This document shows, piece after piece, positions 12,566 to 22,140 of a stretch of 64,000 nt of DNA. Where the stretch lies: assembly GCF_000505545.1 (NCBI RefSeq), contig NZ_AYTB01000021.1, positions 1-64,000 of the forward strand, in the 5' to 3' direction. A program made the position numbers and the translations under genes. The notes under the pieces were generated by a model that did no database searches, had not been told where the DNA came from, and worked only from the letters and a program-made list of their open reading frames with translations. Each line of letters begins with the position of its first letter. The stretch's first letter is position 1. The stretch comes from Kurthia huakuii LAM0618. GTDB taxonomy: Bacteria; Bacillota; Bacilli; Bacillales_A; Planococcaceae.

Positions 12566-13948
12566 ATGATTCTTCAACATAAAAAATATAAATACCAACT
12601 TGTATACGACCGCATCAAAGAACAAATCTTATCAGGAAACTATCAGCCTCATGAAAAACTATTATCAAAGCGTAAAATTTCCGAGCAATTTAATGTCAGC
12701 ATTAATTCTGTCATCGTCGCACTCGATCAATTAATCGTTGAAGGCTATCTTTATAGCTTGGAACGCAAAGGATATTTTGTTGAAGATATTACACGTTATG
12801 ACAATGACAAGCAGGAATGGAGCGGACTGCCAGAAGAATTAAAAGAGCACCCAGAAAAACGTAGCCACATCACGTCATTTTCACACATGACAACGAATTT
12901 AAAACGGTTCCCATACAATGAATGGGCGAAATGTGAGCAAAAAGCCTTTTATGAATTCCGCGATGACTTGGCACATCTGTCGCATCAACAAGGGCCTTAT
13001 GCGGTGCGCCAAACGCTGGCGAAGCACTTGAATTTCAAGCGTGGTGTCCGCTGCGAGCCTGAGCAAATTATTTTTCATTCATCGAGCCAAGGTTTGATGA
13101 GTCAGTTGCTGACACTTTTTGATGCGGCGACTATTGCACTCGAAAACCCCGGTTATGCGCGCTATCAAACATTAATTGAACAACAGCGCTGGCATATGCT
13201 ACCGGTGCCACTTGATGAGCACGGCCTCGATATTCATAGTGTAACCGACGATGTAAAGTTGCTCTATACAACGCCGGCACATCAGTTTCCAACGGGCGTC
13301 ATTATGCCGATATCACGCCGCTTCGAACTACTTAATTGGGTCAATGTGCCACAGGAGCGTTACATTATCGAGGATGATTATGATAGTGAATACAAGTATG
13401 AAACGGCGCATATCCCGTCGCTCCAAAGCCTCGACCGTAGCCGTCGTACCGTCTACATGGGGACGTTTTCTAAAACGCTGTTCCCAGGCATTCGCATCAG
13501 CTATATGGTGTTGCCGCCAGAGCTCTTAAAACGCTATAAAGAACGGTTTTCACATCTGTTATCATCGTGTAATACGCTCAATTTATATACGTTGCACTAT
13601 TTTATTAAAGACGGTTATTATCAAAAACATGTCACAACGATGGCTGCGCACTTCGATGAAATCCGCCGAAAACTTATCGCTGAACTACAGCGTGTTTTTT
13701 CGAAAAAATTAACGCTTGTCGATGTCCCAGCTGGGCTTCATTTTATTATTCGCTATGAGACGACGGCCACCTATGACGCGATTTTGACGCGTGCAGCGCA
13801 GGAAAATCTCGAACTCTTTAGCATCAAACGCTTTTATTTAGCGCCACTTGATGACGACCGGTGCCAATTTATTATCGGCTTTGCGAATTTACAATTGGCC
13901 GAAATCCCGCGTGCTGTTCAAAAATTAAAAGTCGTTTTAACCATTTAA
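12566..13948 (+). CDS. MocR/GabR-type transcriptional regulator (GntR wHTH plus aminotransferase domain)
   Basis: Probable regulator of the divergent putrescine operon. Residues 1-75 form a GntR-type winged helix (QLVYDRIKEQILSGNYQP...). Residues from about 100 to 455 form a class I aminotransferase fold, with the MocR hallmark DDYDSEY (270-276) and PLP lysine Lys303 in GTFSKTLFPG. In GabR the PLP domain senses GABA as a PLP adduct; here a polyamine-derived amine or GABA is a reasonable guess. I choose the ATG at 12566, 9 nt after AGGGAG, over an upstream TTG. Length 460 residues. It faces the inferred replication direction. Confidence 0.88.
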   Translation: MILQHKKYKYQLVYDRIKEQILSGNYQPHEKLLSKRKISEQFNVSINSVIVALDQLIVEGYLYSLERKGYFVEDITRYDNDKQEWSGLPEELKEHPEKRSHITSFSHMTTNLKRFPYNEWAKCEQKAFYEFRDDLAHLSHQQGPYAVRQTLAKHLNFKRGVRCEPEQIIFHSSSQGLMSQLLTLFDAATIALENPGYARYQTLIEQQRWHMLPVPLDEHGLDIHSVTDDVKLLYTTPAHQFPTGVIMPISRRFELLNWVNVPQERYIIEDDYDSEYKYETAHIPSLQSLDRSRRTVYMGTFSKTLFPGIRISYMVLPPELLKRYKERFSHLLSSCNTLNLYTLHYFIKDGYYQKHVTTMAAHFDEIRRKLIAELQRVFSKKLTLVDVPAGLHFIIRYETTATYDAILTRAAQENLELFSIKRFYLAPLDDDRCQFIIGFANLQLAEIPRAVQKLKVVLTI

Positions 13949-13998
13949 AAAAGAGGTTAGGACAAAACATGTCATGTTCCTTTTTTAGCGTTCGCAAC

Positions 13999-14039
13999 AA
14001 AAAACCGGAACCGCGTCACAGCGCGATTCCGGTTTTTCT
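13999..14039. terminator. Bidirectional terminator between mocR-type gene and hslO
   Basis: Strong stem CCGGAACCGCG / CGCGATTCCGG flanked by A runs and T runs, lying between two convergent genes. A weaker hairpin with its own T run precedes it at about 13950-13986. Confidence 0.85.
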
Positions 14040-14095
14040 TATGCTCATCTGAGATGGTGTTTTTACACATATGTCCCAGACTCTTTACTTTTTCG

Positions 14096-14992
14096 TTATT
14101 TAGATGCTTTTTGAACGCGAATTTCTTCAATCATTCCTGTAAGCTCATCTTCTGAATATTGGTATTTTTCCATACAGAAGTGACATTGTGCTTCAGCGCC
14201 ATGATCTTCGTCAATCATCGCTTGTAATTCAACTTCACCAACGCCGATTAATGCGTTAGAGAAACGTTCTTTTGAACAGTTACAAGAGAATGATACAGGT
14301 TTTGTCCCTAAAAATTCAACGTTGCCTTCACCAAGTACCGCTTCTAAAATTTGTTCTGGCGTGTAGCCTTTTTCAATCATTTTAGAAACCGGTTCGATAT
14401 TTGATAATGCTTGTTCGATTTGTGTAATCGTGTCATCATCCACACCTGGCATGACTTGTACAATAAAGCCACCTGCCGCAAGAATTGAATCATCTGGGTT
14501 TACAAGTACACCTAAACCTACTGCTGATGGTGTTTGTTCTGATTTTGTGAAGTAATAAGCGAAATCTTCACCTAACTCACCTGAAACTAATTCTACTTGT
14601 CCTGTGAAGAAGTCACGTAAGCCTGTATCTTTAACAACAGATAATGAACCTTGCGTACCAACCGCACGACGAACATCTAATTTACCTTGTGCATTTAAAT
14701 CGAAATGTACGTGAGGGTTTACAGCGTAACCACGTACTTCACCTTTTGCATTCGCATCAACGATAATGCCTTTAATATCGCCATCGCCTTGTACTTTAAT
14801 TGTTAAAAGGTCATCACCTTTTTGCATTGCCCCCATCATCGCAGCGGCCGTCATCGTACGACCTAATGCTGCTGAAGCTGTTGGCCATGTATCATGGCGA
14901 CGTTGAGCTTCACCTACTGTGTTTGTTGTGCGTACGGCAAATGCACGAACGCTCCCACCAAAGCCTAAAGCTCGAACTAAATAATCTGACAT
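14096..14992 (-). CDS. hslO: Redox-regulated chaperone Hsp33
   Basis: A cytosolic holdase activated by oxidation. The 298-residue protein has the Hsp33 core from [13 protein letters not shown] and the C-terminal zinc switch: CNC ([11 protein letters not shown]) and CHFC ([10 protein letters not shown]), four cysteines in the usual CxC...CxxC arrangement. I start at ATG 14990-14992, 8 nt after AGAGGA; upstream residues in the same frame are not conserved. The coaX gene that lies between ftsH and hslO in B. subtilis is missing here. Confidence 0.95.
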   Translation of the reverse strand: MSDYLVRALGFGGSVRAFAVRTTNTVGEAQRRHDTWPTASAALGRTMTAAAMMGAMQKGDDLLTIKVQGDGDIKGIIVDANAKGEVRGYAVNPHVHFDLNAQGKLDVRRAVGTQGSLSVVKDTGLRDFFTGQVELVSGELGEDFAYYFTKSEQTPSAVGLGVLVNPDDSILAAGGFIVQVMPGVDDDTITQIEQALSNIEPVSKMIEKGYTPEQILEAVLGEGNVEFLGTKPVSFSCNCSKERFSNALIGVGEVELQAMIDEDHGAEAQCHFCMEKYQYSEDELTGMIEEIRVQKASK

Positions 14993-15084
14993 GCTAAAAT
15001 TCCTCTTTTCTATAAATGACTTGCGTAAGTTCTGCAAGAATCATAACATAATTTGTTTTGGTTACAAAAGAAACTGTTTGAACC

Positions 15085-15121
15085 AACAAAAAAGCGGCCA
15101 AAGTCAATGCTTCAGCCGCTC
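15085..15121 (-). terminator. ftsH terminator
   Basis: Stem AGCGGC (15093-15098) with GCCGCT (15115-15120), plus a run of T on the minus strand, directly after ftsH. Confidence 0.75.
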
Positions 15122-15132
15122 GTTTGTGTTAA

Positions 15133-17172
15133 TTAATCTCGTTCTTCTTGAATACCATCATTATTTTTTCCAGGAACATTTTCATCAGGTAGATCTTTTT
15201 TTGTTGGATCTGTAGTTTTGCCTAAAGATACTTTATCCTCAGATACTACTTCACCTTCACGTACTTCGCCCTCTAAAGCTTCTTTCTTTTCTTTTGCAGA
15301 AAGACCTTCAGAGTTTACTGTATGTGTACTACTGTATGTGCGCTCTGGTAATTTACCGTATTTTTCAAGGTGTTCGATTTGTTCTGCGTCTAATGTCTCT
15401 TCAACTAATAAAGTTTGAGCGATTAGTTCTAGCAGCTCGCGTCGTTCAGTTAAGATTTCTTTCGTACGTGTATATTGTTCTTTTACTATACGTTGCATCT
15501 CTTCATCAATTTCTTTTGAAATCGCATCAGAGAATGATGAACCGCTGTCCCCACCAAGGAACATGTTGCCGCCACCACTTTGCTTGCTCGTATATTGTAA
15601 TTGACCAATGCGTTCGCTCATACCATACTCTGTCACCATCGAGCGAATAATGCTCGTTACGCGTTCAAAGTCGTTATGGGCACCTGTAGAGACTTCACCA
15701 AATGTGATATCCTCTGAGGCACGACCACCTAGTAAACCAGCTACTTTATCAAGTAGCTCCGGTTTTGTCATGAAGTAACGATCTTCTTTTGGAAGCATTA
15801 CTGCATAACCACCCGCTTGTCCACGAGGAACAATGGTTACTTTATGCACTTTTTCCGCTTCATCTAACGTTAAGCCGACAACTACGTGCCCTGCTTCATG
15901 GTACGCTACGATGTTACGTTCTTTTTCTGAAATAACGCGACCTTTTTTCGCAACACCCGCGATTACGCGGTCTGTCGCTTCATCGATATCACCCATGTCG
16001 ATTTTGTCCTTATCGCTACGTGCGGCTACAAGCGCTGCCTCGTTTAATAAGTTTTCTAAATCGGCACCTGAGAATCCCGGCGTACGTTGAGCGATTGCTT
16101 TTAAGTCGACAGTTTCATCTAAAGGTTTTTTGCGAGCATGTACTTTAAGTACCGCTTCACGACCTTTAACGTCTGGACGACCGACAGTAATTTGACGGTC
16201 AAAACGTCCCGGACGAAGTAATGCAGGGTCTAGGATATCTGGGCGGTTTGTTGCAGCGATGATAATAATACCTTCGTTTGCGCCGAAACCATCCATTTCA
16301 ACAAGTAATTGGTTTAACGTTTGTTCACGTTCATCGTGACCGCCACCAACACCTGCGCCACGTTGACGACCAACTGCATCGATTTCATCAATGAAGATGA
16401 TACATGGTGCGTTCTTTTTCGCATTCTCGAATAAATCACGAACACGGCTCGCACCAACACCGACGAACATCTCTACGAAGTCAGAACCTGAAATCGAGAA
16501 GAATGGTACGCCAGCCTCACCCGCAACTGCACGAGCAAGTAATGTTTTACCAGTACCCGGAGGCCCTACTAATAGGATACCTTTCGGGATACGAGCTCCG
16601 ATTTTTTCGAATTTCGTATGGTCTTTTAAGAAATCAACAACTTCAACAAGCTCTTGTTTTTCTTCATCTGCACCGGCAACATCTGTGAAACGAACTTTTT
16701 TCTTTTGGTCGTCATACAGTTTTGCTTTGCTTTTACCAAAGCTCATCATGCGGTTACCACCGCCTTGAGATTGGTTCATTAAGAAGAAGAATAAAATTAA
16801 AATAATCACGAATGGGATAATGCCCGTAAAGAATTGAACGAAACCGTTCGTTTCTGGGGCTTGTTTGAAGTCAAACGCGTTATCTTTCGCAGCAGCTCGA
16901 ATTTCATTCATAAGCTCTTGGTCATCACGAGGGATGTTTGCTACGAAACTTTCACCTTTGTCGTATCCTTCTAACTTACCTTTAACGACATATACTAGAT
17001 TATCGGGCTGAATGTCCGCTTCGGTAATTTTACCTTCATCTAGCGCTGTCACAAACTCGTGATATGATAATTCTTTCGTTGGTTTGTTTGCACTATTGAA
17101 TGTGCCAAAAATCCCAACAATCACAAGGAAAATTAATAAATAAAGTATGGTGTATCGAAATATTCGATTCAT
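15133..17172 (-). CDS. ftsH: ATP-dependent membrane zinc metalloprotease FtsH
   Basis: Degrades membrane and regulatory proteins. Two transmembrane segments (about 7-25 and 115-133) flank an extracytoplasmic loop. The AAA domain has Walker A GPPGTGKT (203-210), Walker [10 protein letters not shown], and the SRH region [20 protein letters not shown]. The protease motif HEAGH is at 425-429. The C-terminal tail is charged and low-complexity. The ATG at 17170-17172 follows GAGGAGG by about 6 nt and gives the MNRIFRYTI start of the family; the upstream in-frame GTG lies inside the ribosome site. 679 residues. It lies downstream of hpt after a 336-bp gap. Confidence 0.96.
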   Translation of the reverse strand: MNRIFRYTILYLLIFLVIVGIFGTFNSANKPTKELSYHEFVTALDEGKITEADIQPDNLVYVVKGKLEGYDKGESFVANIPRDDQELMNEIRAAAKDNAFDFKQAPETNGFVQFFTGIIPFVIILILFFFLMNQSQGGGNRMMSFGKSKAKLYDDQKKKVRFTDVAGADEEKQELVEVVDFLKDHTKFEKIGARIPKGILLVGPPGTGKTLLARAVAGEAGVPFFSISGSDFVEMFVGVGASRVRDLFENAKKNAPCIIFIDEIDAVGRQRGAGVGGGHDEREQTLNQLLVEMDGFGANEGIIIIAATNRPDILDPALLRPGRFDRQITVGRPDVKGREAVLKVHARKKPLDETVDLKAIAQRTPGFSGADLENLLNEAALVAARSDKDKIDMGDIDEATDRVIAGVAKKGRVISEKERNIVAYHEAGHVVVGLTLDEAEKVHKVTIVPRGQAGGYAVMLPKEDRYFMTKPELLDKVAGLLGGRASEDITFGEVSTGAHNDFERVTSIIRSMVTEYGMSERIGQLQYTSKQSGGGNMFLGGDSGSSFSDAISKEIDEEMQRIVKEQYTRTKEILTERRELLELIAQTLLVEETLDAEQIEHLEKYGKLPERTYSSTHTVNSEGLSAKEKKEALEGEVREGEVVSEDKVSLGKTTDPTKKDLPDENVPGKNNDGIQEERD

Positions 17173-17508
17173 CCCTAGCCTCCTCACAAGGTAAACAGAA
17201 AAACTTTATTGAACCATTTTCCTACGAACAATGTATACGCAATTCTACCTGTATAAATTGCGCGTTCATTTCTATTAGTAGGCGATCCCCGTAGCTCACG
17301 CGGTTCTTTTTTATACTCAGCCGCATGTCCAAACGAGTTTATGTTCAATACAGATAATCCCGATTTTCCTATACAACTAAAGTTGGTCATGTTTTCAACT
17401 TTACAATAAATCTTATCATATGCAATTTTCGGCGTACAATAAAAAGCACTAAAAATGACGAACTTTCAAATGATTGTTCGCCATAAGTTTCTCACAAACG
17501 TCTAAGAC
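17173..17508 (-). other. ftsH upstream region without a gene
   Basis: Contains a weak hairpin that may end hpt (CGAAC 17459-17463 with GTTCG 17476-17480, then a T run on the minus strand) and a possible sigma-A promoter (TTGTAC at 17434-17439, 18-bp spacer, TAAGAT at 17410-17415). Otherwise it is a leader of over 200 nt before ftsH with no conserved element I recognise. Confidence 0.5.
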
Positions 17509-18051
17509 TTAAAATGAGTAGACAGATTTCTTTAATACACCGATGTAAGGAAGGTTACGATAACGTTCTGCGTAATCTAAACCATAACCAACTACGAATG
17601 CATCTGGAACGTCAAAACCAACGAAATCAGCTTTTAAATCAACTTTACGGCCTGTTGGTTTGTCTAATAATGTAACGATTTTGATTGATTTTGCTTTACG
17701 GTGTTTAAATAGTTCTACTAAGTAGCTTAATGTTAAACCGCTATCGATAATATCTTCGATGATGATAATATCGCGACCTTCAACGCTTGTGTTTAAATCT
17801 TTTAAGATTTTTACTTCGCCTGAAGATACAGTCGCGTTACCATAACTAGAAACGTCCATGAAGTCGATTTCTACATATGTGTCAATTCGTTTCATTAAGT
17901 CGGTCATAAATGGCATTGCACCTTTTAATACACCAATTAATAATGGGAATTTGTCTTGGTACTCTTCTGTTAATTGAGCACCTAGTTCGTTAATTTTCTC
18001 TTGAAGCTGTTCCTCTGAAAGTAGTACTTCTTCGATATCTTTTTGAAGCAT
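17509..18051 (-). CDS. hpt: Hypoxanthine phosphoribosyltransferase
   Basis: Salvages hypoxanthine (and guanine) to IMP/GMP using PRPP. The 180-residue length equals B. subtilis HprT. The PRPP-binding motif [13 protein letters not shown] (95-107) is clear, and DVSSYGN...SSGEVKI fits the family flexible loop. ATG 18049-18051 is preceded by AAGGAGGA; the longer upstream frame is not conserved. tilS is 34 bp upstream, and the tilS-hpt-ftsH order is conserved across Bacillales. Confidence 0.96.
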   Translation of the reverse strand: MLQKDIEEVLLSEEQLQEKINELGAQLTEEYQDKFPLLIGVLKGAMPFMTDLMKRIDTYVEIDFMDVSSYGNATVSSGEVKILKDLNTSVEGRDIIIIEDIIDSGLTLSYLVELFKHRKAKSIKIVTLLDKPTGRKVDLKADFVGFDVPDAFVVGYGLDYAERYRNLPYIGVLKKSVYSF

Positions 18052-18085
18052 TGTAAGTTCCTCCTTGATTGTCCTTCTAGACATT

Positions 18086-19483
18086 CTAAATTGTTGGCGC
18101 AATCATAACAGCGACATCATCAGCCGCACGTTGCGTTTTTGAAAAGTGTGCACTCATTCGTAGCCCTAAAACTGCGAGAACATCGCCACGCTCATTGACG
18201 AGCAATGGCCACGTTTGCCTTGCCGTATCTGGTATTTTTGCATCAATAAAAATACGCGCTACTTTTTTCGTACCATCCATGCCAAGAGGTCGCATACGAT
18301 CCCCGTCCTGTTTTGTACGAATTTGTAGTGTGTGGCCTAAATCCGAACGATTTGCATAATACGTTTGTGCCTCTTCAACAGACAAACGAGTTGAAGCAGC
18401 GCAAACAAATACGCGCATATTGTTTGGAAGCGTAAGCCATTTATTAAACTGCACCGTTGCGCAAAAGGCTTCAGGTTGCGCTTTATGGTCCATTTCGATA
18501 ACTAATTTATCGTAGTGGCGGCGCAAAAGATATCCCCCCGGCAACATAAGCACGTCATTCCCTACATGTGACCTAGCAATGTCGAGCACACGATTCAAAA
18601 GCGTATAACTTTGTATAATCGTCCTATCTTTGTAAAGATATTTTAATAGTAGTTGAATGATTCTCCTTTGTAAAGCTACTGGCTGTAGTTGGAATCGTTT
18701 TACATCAACTTCTATTAAATTATTTCCATGCACAATGACAATATCGTAATAAAGTTTTTGCGCTACTGTTTGTAAATACGCTTCATCTTGCTGGCGCTGC
18801 TCTGTAAAAATACGCACCGCTTCAGCAATATTTGGGTTTTCCGCGCGGAGTAGTGGCACGACATGGTGGCGCATACGATTGCGTACATAGTCATCGCTAC
18901 TATTCGTCGAATCCTCGCGATGCGGTATATGATGCTTCGCCGCATACGCTTCAATTTGTGCGCGTGTTGATGATAAAAATGGGCGCACGATTTCATGATT
19001 TCCTAATGCACGGCGCATTGGCATACCAGCAGTACCTTGTTGCAACCCTTTTGTTAATGCCATAATGACATTTTCAATTTGGTCATCGGCGTGATGTGCG
19101 AGTGCGAGCGTTGTAAAATTATGCGTCTGCATCACCTCTTCAAAAAAGCGATAGCGTTCGCGCCTTGCAATCGCTTCAACATTGCCTTGCTCCTCATCTA
19201 CTAATTGTGGAATCGCAATAGCTGTCGCGAAAAGTTTAATCCCTCGCTCGCGACAATACTGCTCCACAAATGCTGCATCTGCATCTGACTCAGCTCCGCG
19301 CAACATATGATTAACATGCACAGCTGCAATAGCAGTTAACTGTAACCGTTGTTGTTGTGCTAACAAATAATCAAGCAATACCATAGAATCGATACCACCT
19401 GAACAAGCAACGAGGACTTTCGTTTGCGCTTTATATAATTGAAACTGTTTCATAAAGTCATACGCCTGTTTTTCAAGTTCCAA
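18086..19483 (-). CDS. tilS: tRNA(Ile)-lysidine synthetase
   Basis: Converts C34 of tRNA-Ile(CAU) to lysidine so that it reads AUA. It is an N-type PP-loop ATPase with SGGIDS at 28-33, followed by the TilS substrate-binding and C-terminal domains ([32 protein letters not shown]). 465 residues. The start is a TTG (19481-19483) 7 nt after GAGGTG. In B. subtilis yabS and yabT separate it from spoIIE; here the upstream neighbours are the two tRNA genes on the opposite strand. Confidence 0.95.
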   Translation of the reverse strand: MELEKQAYDFMKQFQLYKAQTKVLVACSGGIDSMVLLDYLLAQQQRLQLTAIAAVHVNHMLRGAESDADAAFVEQYCRERGIKLFATAIAIPQLVDEEQGNVEAIARRERYRFFEEVMQTHNFTTLALAHHADDQIENVIMALTKGLQQGTAGMPMRRALGNHEIVRPFLSSTRAQIEAYAAKHHIPHREDSTNSSDDYVRNRMRHHVVPLLRAENPNIAEAVRIFTEQRQQDEAYLQTVAQKLYYDIVIVHGNNLIEVDVKRFQLQPVALQRRIIQLLLKYLYKDRTIIQSYTLLNRVLDIARSHVGNDVLMLPGGYLLRRHYDKLVIEMDHKAQPEAFCATVQFNKWLTLPNNMRVFVCAASTRLSVEEAQTYYANRSDLGHTLQIRTKQDGDRMRPLGMDGTKKVARIFIDAKIPDTARQTWPLLVNERGDVLAVLGLRMSAHFSKTQRAADDVAVMIAPTI

Positions 19484-19639
19484 ATGATTTCACCTCGCTA
19501 TTATTTTAGCATCGTTTTAAAATTCATTCGTCGTTGAGCTTTAATGAAACGCTAAAGTCGCTCGCTACTTTCGTAATACCCTAATATTTGTAAGAACAAG
19601 CGCATGCTAAAAAAAATTATGATTTCTGCTAAAAAAATA

Positions 19640-19668
19640 TTGACGTCCTAACGGTTGTCTTGTAATAT
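19640..19668 (+). promoter_or_regulatory. tRNA-Met/tRNA-Glu promoter
   Basis: TTGACG, 17-bp spacer, TAATAT on the plus strand, with the tRNA-Met gene starting 20 bp downstream of the -10. It is a near-ideal stable-RNA promoter. Confidence 0.8.
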
Positions 19669-19687
19669 TAATTTTGTTGTTGCAAAT

Positions 19688-19764
19688 GGCGGCCTAGCTC
19701 AGCTGGCTAGAGCGTCCGGTTCATACCCGGGAGGTCGGGGGTTCGATCCCCTCGGCCGCCACCA
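19688..19764 (+). tRNA. tRNA-Met (CAT), elongator-like
   Basis: A 77-nt cloverleaf with encoded CCA. The acceptor stem is GGCGGCC / GGCCGCC, the anticodon loop TTCATAC gives CAT, and the T-loop GTTCGATCC is standard. The paired first base (G1-C72) argues against an initiator. It resembles the elongator Met tRNA that B. subtilis has at the yabR-spoIIE position. A CAT anticodon could also be lysidine-modified tRNA-Ile2, but locus and similarity favour Met. Confidence 0.93.
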
Positions 19765-19769
19765 ATAAC

Positions 19770-19841
19770 GGCCCCTTGGTCAAGCGGTTAAGACACCGCC
19801 CTTTCACGGCGGTAACACGGGTTCGAATCCCGTAGGGGTCA
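19770..19841 (+). tRNA. tRNA-Glu (TTC)
   Basis: A 72-nt cloverleaf with acceptor GGCCCCT / AGGGGTC, anticodon TTC in loop CTTTCAC, and T-loop GTTCGAATC. CCA is not encoded, so it must be added. It lies 5 bp after tRNA-Met in the same presumed transcript. The Met-Glu pair is conserved at this locus in Bacillales. Confidence 0.94.
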
Positions 19842-19852
19842 TACTAAAGAAG

Positions 19853-19882
19853 CACTTACTTGATAAGTGCTTCTTTTTTTAT
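19853..19882 (+). terminator. tRNA transcript terminator
   Basis: AAGAAGCACTT / AAGTGCTTCTT stem followed by seven T on the plus strand, 12 bp after tRNA-Glu. A second small hairpin (ACGAGA / TCTCGT) with a T run follows at about 19915-19943. Confidence 0.85.
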
Positions 19883-19976
19883 GTGTCGGCACGCGCGAAC
19901 TTCAATTATTCATGACGAGATATTTTCAAATGTCTCGTTTTTTAAATGCTTATGAAAAATGAGCGCTGACGCCAAA

Positions 19977-20516
19977 TAGCGTGTTTTGAATACAACATAT
20001 TTCTAATTATGCGACAGCGCTATGCATATAAGCTTACAAAAATAGTAAAGATGCGTTCAAAACATCTTTTATCGCAAATGTTTAGTAAATGAATAGCGAT
20101 AGTTACGAACATTTCATAACAGCATCCGTTAAAAATGGGACAAAAAATGCCCGTTAGAAACGCATTATTGATCGTTTTGACGCTTTGGCGGGGCATTTCC
20201 ACACATACTTCAAACGAAAAATTTGCAGCGTGTCGCATTTTGTACGTTATTGAATAAATGACACGCGCACCAAAAACTGTGACTTTTTTGTGTTGAAACG
20301 ACCCGTTAGAGGCGCAAAATGAACCCGTTTTTGCTTATTTCGGTCAAAAATAGGCAATTGCATTCATCAAAAGTTGTAACGATATGCGATTTTTTAGCAA
20401 ATAAAAATTTTCATTGACAACATTATGCATGATGTTTAATAACTAGCCATTTTTTCACGCGCAAATCGTCGCAGTTTGGCACTTATTTTCAACTATGTTG
20501 TATCCAAAACACGCTA
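19977..20516. mobile_element. 540-bp MITE-like element bounded by 23-bp inverted repeats
   Basis: Positions 19977-19999 and 20494-20516 are inverted repeats matching at 22 of 23 bases. The bases just outside share GCTGA on the inward-reading strands, and GCCAAAT occurs on both sides (19971-19977 and 20529-20535), a possible target duplication that is not symmetrically placed. The interior has no recognisable transposase. A 72-codon frame (20020-20238, minus) lacks a clear ribosome site. An imperfect direct repeat with core CCGTTAGA-RR-CGCA occurs at about 20152 and 20301. The element fills the place where spoIIE lies in B. subtilis. It could be a non-autonomous element, an insertion-sequence remnant, or a structured RNA. 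Confidence 0.5.
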
Positions 20517-20548
20517 CTTGAGCTCTCAGCCAAATTGCCACTAACACA

Positions 20549-20582
20549 TAAAAAAAGAGACTAGAAAAATCTAGTCTCTTTC
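20549..20582 (-). terminator. yabR terminator
   Basis: 11-bp stem AAAGAGACTAG / CTAGTCTCTTT with a run of T on the minus strand, just downstream of the S1-domain gene. Confidence 0.88.
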
Positions 20583-20619
20583 ACCAACTCAGTCAATTGC
20601 TGAGATGTATTCACATGAA

Positions 20620-21078
20620 TTAGCCTCGACGAGCGCCGCGACCTCCGCGTTTTGATTCAGTCGCGCGTTTTAATGTAGCTAAACGTTCGTCGCTGTCTTT
20701 TAAGAAGCGCGCCATTTTTTGTTCAAAGTTCTCTTGTGGTTGACGAGCTTCGTGACGACCACCTCCACGATTGTTGTTGCGTGGGCGGTGTGGACGTTCT
20801 GAACGCTCAGGACGTTGTGGACGTTCTGCTTGACGTTCTGCTTCAGGTTTTGCTTTACGAATAGAAAGACCGATTTTGCCGTCAGCTTCCACATTCATCA
20901 CTTTTACTTCAACTACGTCACCAACTTTTAAGTGATCGTTGATATCTTTAACATAGTTATCAGCAACCTCACTAATATGCACAAGACCTGTTGATTTGTC
21001 CGGAAGTTCTACGAACGCTCCGAAATTTGTAATACCTGTTACTTTACCTTGTACTTTGCTGCCTACTTCGATTGACAT
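20620..21078 (-). CDS. yabR: S1-domain RNA-binding protein (YabR / GSP13 family)
   Basis: Likely binds RNA or ribosomes. Residues 5-75 are one S1 OB-fold (GSKVQGKVTGITNFGAFVEL...GLVHISEVADNYV). The tail, about 78-152, is basic and rich in R, E, P and G (RPQRPERSERPHRP, RGGGR, RGGRGARRG). The total of 152 residues is longer than the ~128 of B. subtilis YabR because of this tail. It has its own promoter and terminator and lies downstream of divIC. Confidence 0.9.
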   Translation of the reverse strand: MSIEVGSKVQGKVTGITNFGAFVELPDKSTGLVHISEVADNYVKDINDHLKVGDVVEVKVMNVEADGKIGLSIRKAKPEAERQAERPQRPERSERPHRPRNNNRGGGRHEARQPQENFEQKMARFLKDSDERLATLKRATESKRGGRGARRG

Positions 21079-21166
21079 AAAAAAAATGCTCCTCCTTAAA
21101 ATTTAAGCGACTCGTAAGTCAGTCAATATAATCGATTGCGCATAATTCTCGCGCTACTACCTACTT

Positions 21167-21194
21167 ATTATAACTAACAAAAGTATAGTGTCAA
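21167..21194 (-). promoter_or_regulatory. yabR promoter
   Basis: Minus-strand TTGACA, 16-bp spacer, perfect TATAAT, about 90 bp before the yabR start. It begins directly after the divIC stop. Confidence 0.75.
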
Positions 21195-21199
21195 CAACA

Positions 21200-21610
21200 C
21201 TAATTTGACGAGTCATCATTTTTTTGTTTCTTTTCATCTTCTTTTGGAAGTGTGAATAGAACTTCACCTTTTTCAGACAAAAATAGTTTCTCCCTTGCTA
21301 GCTGGGCTATATAGTCATCATCGTTCAGTTGTTTAATTTCTACTTTAAGATCTTTTTTCAATTCTTGTTGATCGTTTAATTCCTCTGTTAAAGCCGTACT
21401 TTGTTTTTGTTTTTCTAAAAGTGCTTGGCGCTGCTCGTGATAAGTAAATGCTAGACCACCAACAAGGATGAAAAAGACACCAAACATAAGCATAAGGCGA
21501 TTGCGAGCAACTTTACGCTGTCTCTTTTGGTAATTGGTTTTACGCTGTTGCTGCTTGTTGTACTCCGGGTGCAATTGTGTCGTTTTGTTTTGAGGATTGC
21601 TTCTCGCCAT
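21200..21610 (-). CDS. divIC: Septum formation initiator DivIC (FtsB-like)
   Basis: A bitopic division protein of the DivIB-DivIC-FtsL complex at the septum. The basic N-terminal cytoplasmic part (1-38) is followed by one transmembrane helix (about 39-56), a coiled coil (about 57-100, LLEKQKQSTALTEELNDQQEL) and a short C-terminal part with the DDYIAQLAREKLFLS motif of the family. 136 residues. ATG 21608-21610 has GGGAG about 6 nt upstream; the frame continues upstream without conservation. yabP and yabQ, which precede divIC in spore formers, are absent. Confidence 0.93.
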   Translation of the reverse strand: MARSNPQNKTTQLHPEYNKQQQRKTNYQKRQRKVARNRLMLMFGVFFILVGGLAFTYHEQRQALLEKQKQSTALTEELNDQQELKKDLKVEIKQLNDDDYIAQLAREKLFLSEKGEVLFTLPKEDEKKQKNDDSSN

Positions 21611-21803
21611 ATGTACTCCCTCTCTTTCGCACTCATTATAGCGGAATTCCCGATGATTTTTAAGTAGCATCCATGAATTTTCGATAGTTTAGGAAATAAC
21701 GCTTAATGGAGTGGCAAACATTGGACCTGGTTACTTAAAAATCTATAGTAAATTTTTAAGAAAAAAATGTTTTCTGCATCGTTATATTTTTCCCCAATTC
21801 ACA

Positions 21804-21846
21804 AAAAATAAACCCGGCACCATCAATGGCAACCGGGTTTATTTTT
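21804..21846 (-). terminator. rqcP terminator
   Basis: Stem AAATAAACCCGG / CCGGGTTTATTT with a T tract on the minus strand, overlapping the last bases of rqcP. Confidence 0.85.
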
Positions 21847-22135
21847 AATCTTCGTCGTCAATAAATTGTGGTTCAACTTTTTCTAACTTTTCTTCGCTCA
21901 GTACAGTGTACATTAAATGTGCTTCGTCTTTACGCACGATATCTTTTAACATTTCAATGCGCGCTGTGACGATTTTCTGACCGAAACGAATGGCTAACAC
22001 ATCGCCCGCTTTCACTTTCGTGCTTGGTTTGGCGATTTTGTCGTTGATTGTAATACGACCTTGTTCTGATACTTCTTTCGCCAACGTGCGGCGCTTGATT
22101 AAACGGGATACTTTTAAAAATTTATCTAAACGCAT
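21845..22135 (-). CDS. rqcP: S4-domain ribosome-rescue factor RqcP (YabO, Hsp15 family)
   Basis: Known in B. subtilis to help RqcH add alanine tails on stalled 50S subunits by stabilising P-site tRNA. The 96-residue protein is an S4 RNA-binding domain (MRLDKFLKVSRLIKRRTLAKEV...RITINDKIAKPSTKVKAGDVL) plus an acidic C-terminus. ATG 22133-22135 lies 5 bp after the mazG stop, and its AAAGGA site is within the last codons of mazG, so it is cotranslated. Slightly longer than the 86-residue B. subtilis protein. Confidence 0.93.
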   Translation of the reverse strand: MRLDKFLKVSRLIKRRTLAKEVSEQGRITINDKIAKPSTKVKAGDVLAIRFGQKIVTARIEMLKDIVRKDEAHLMYTVLSEEKLEKVEPQFIDDED

Positions 22136-22140
22136 ATTCT

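Noticed and set aside
17184-17390. 68-codon open frame upstream of ftsH
   Set aside because: No ribosome site and no recognisable similarity; it covers the ftsH leader.
20020-20238. 72-codon open frame inside the inverted-repeat element
   Set aside because: No convincing ribosome site, no recognisable domain, unusual composition; treated as chance within the element.
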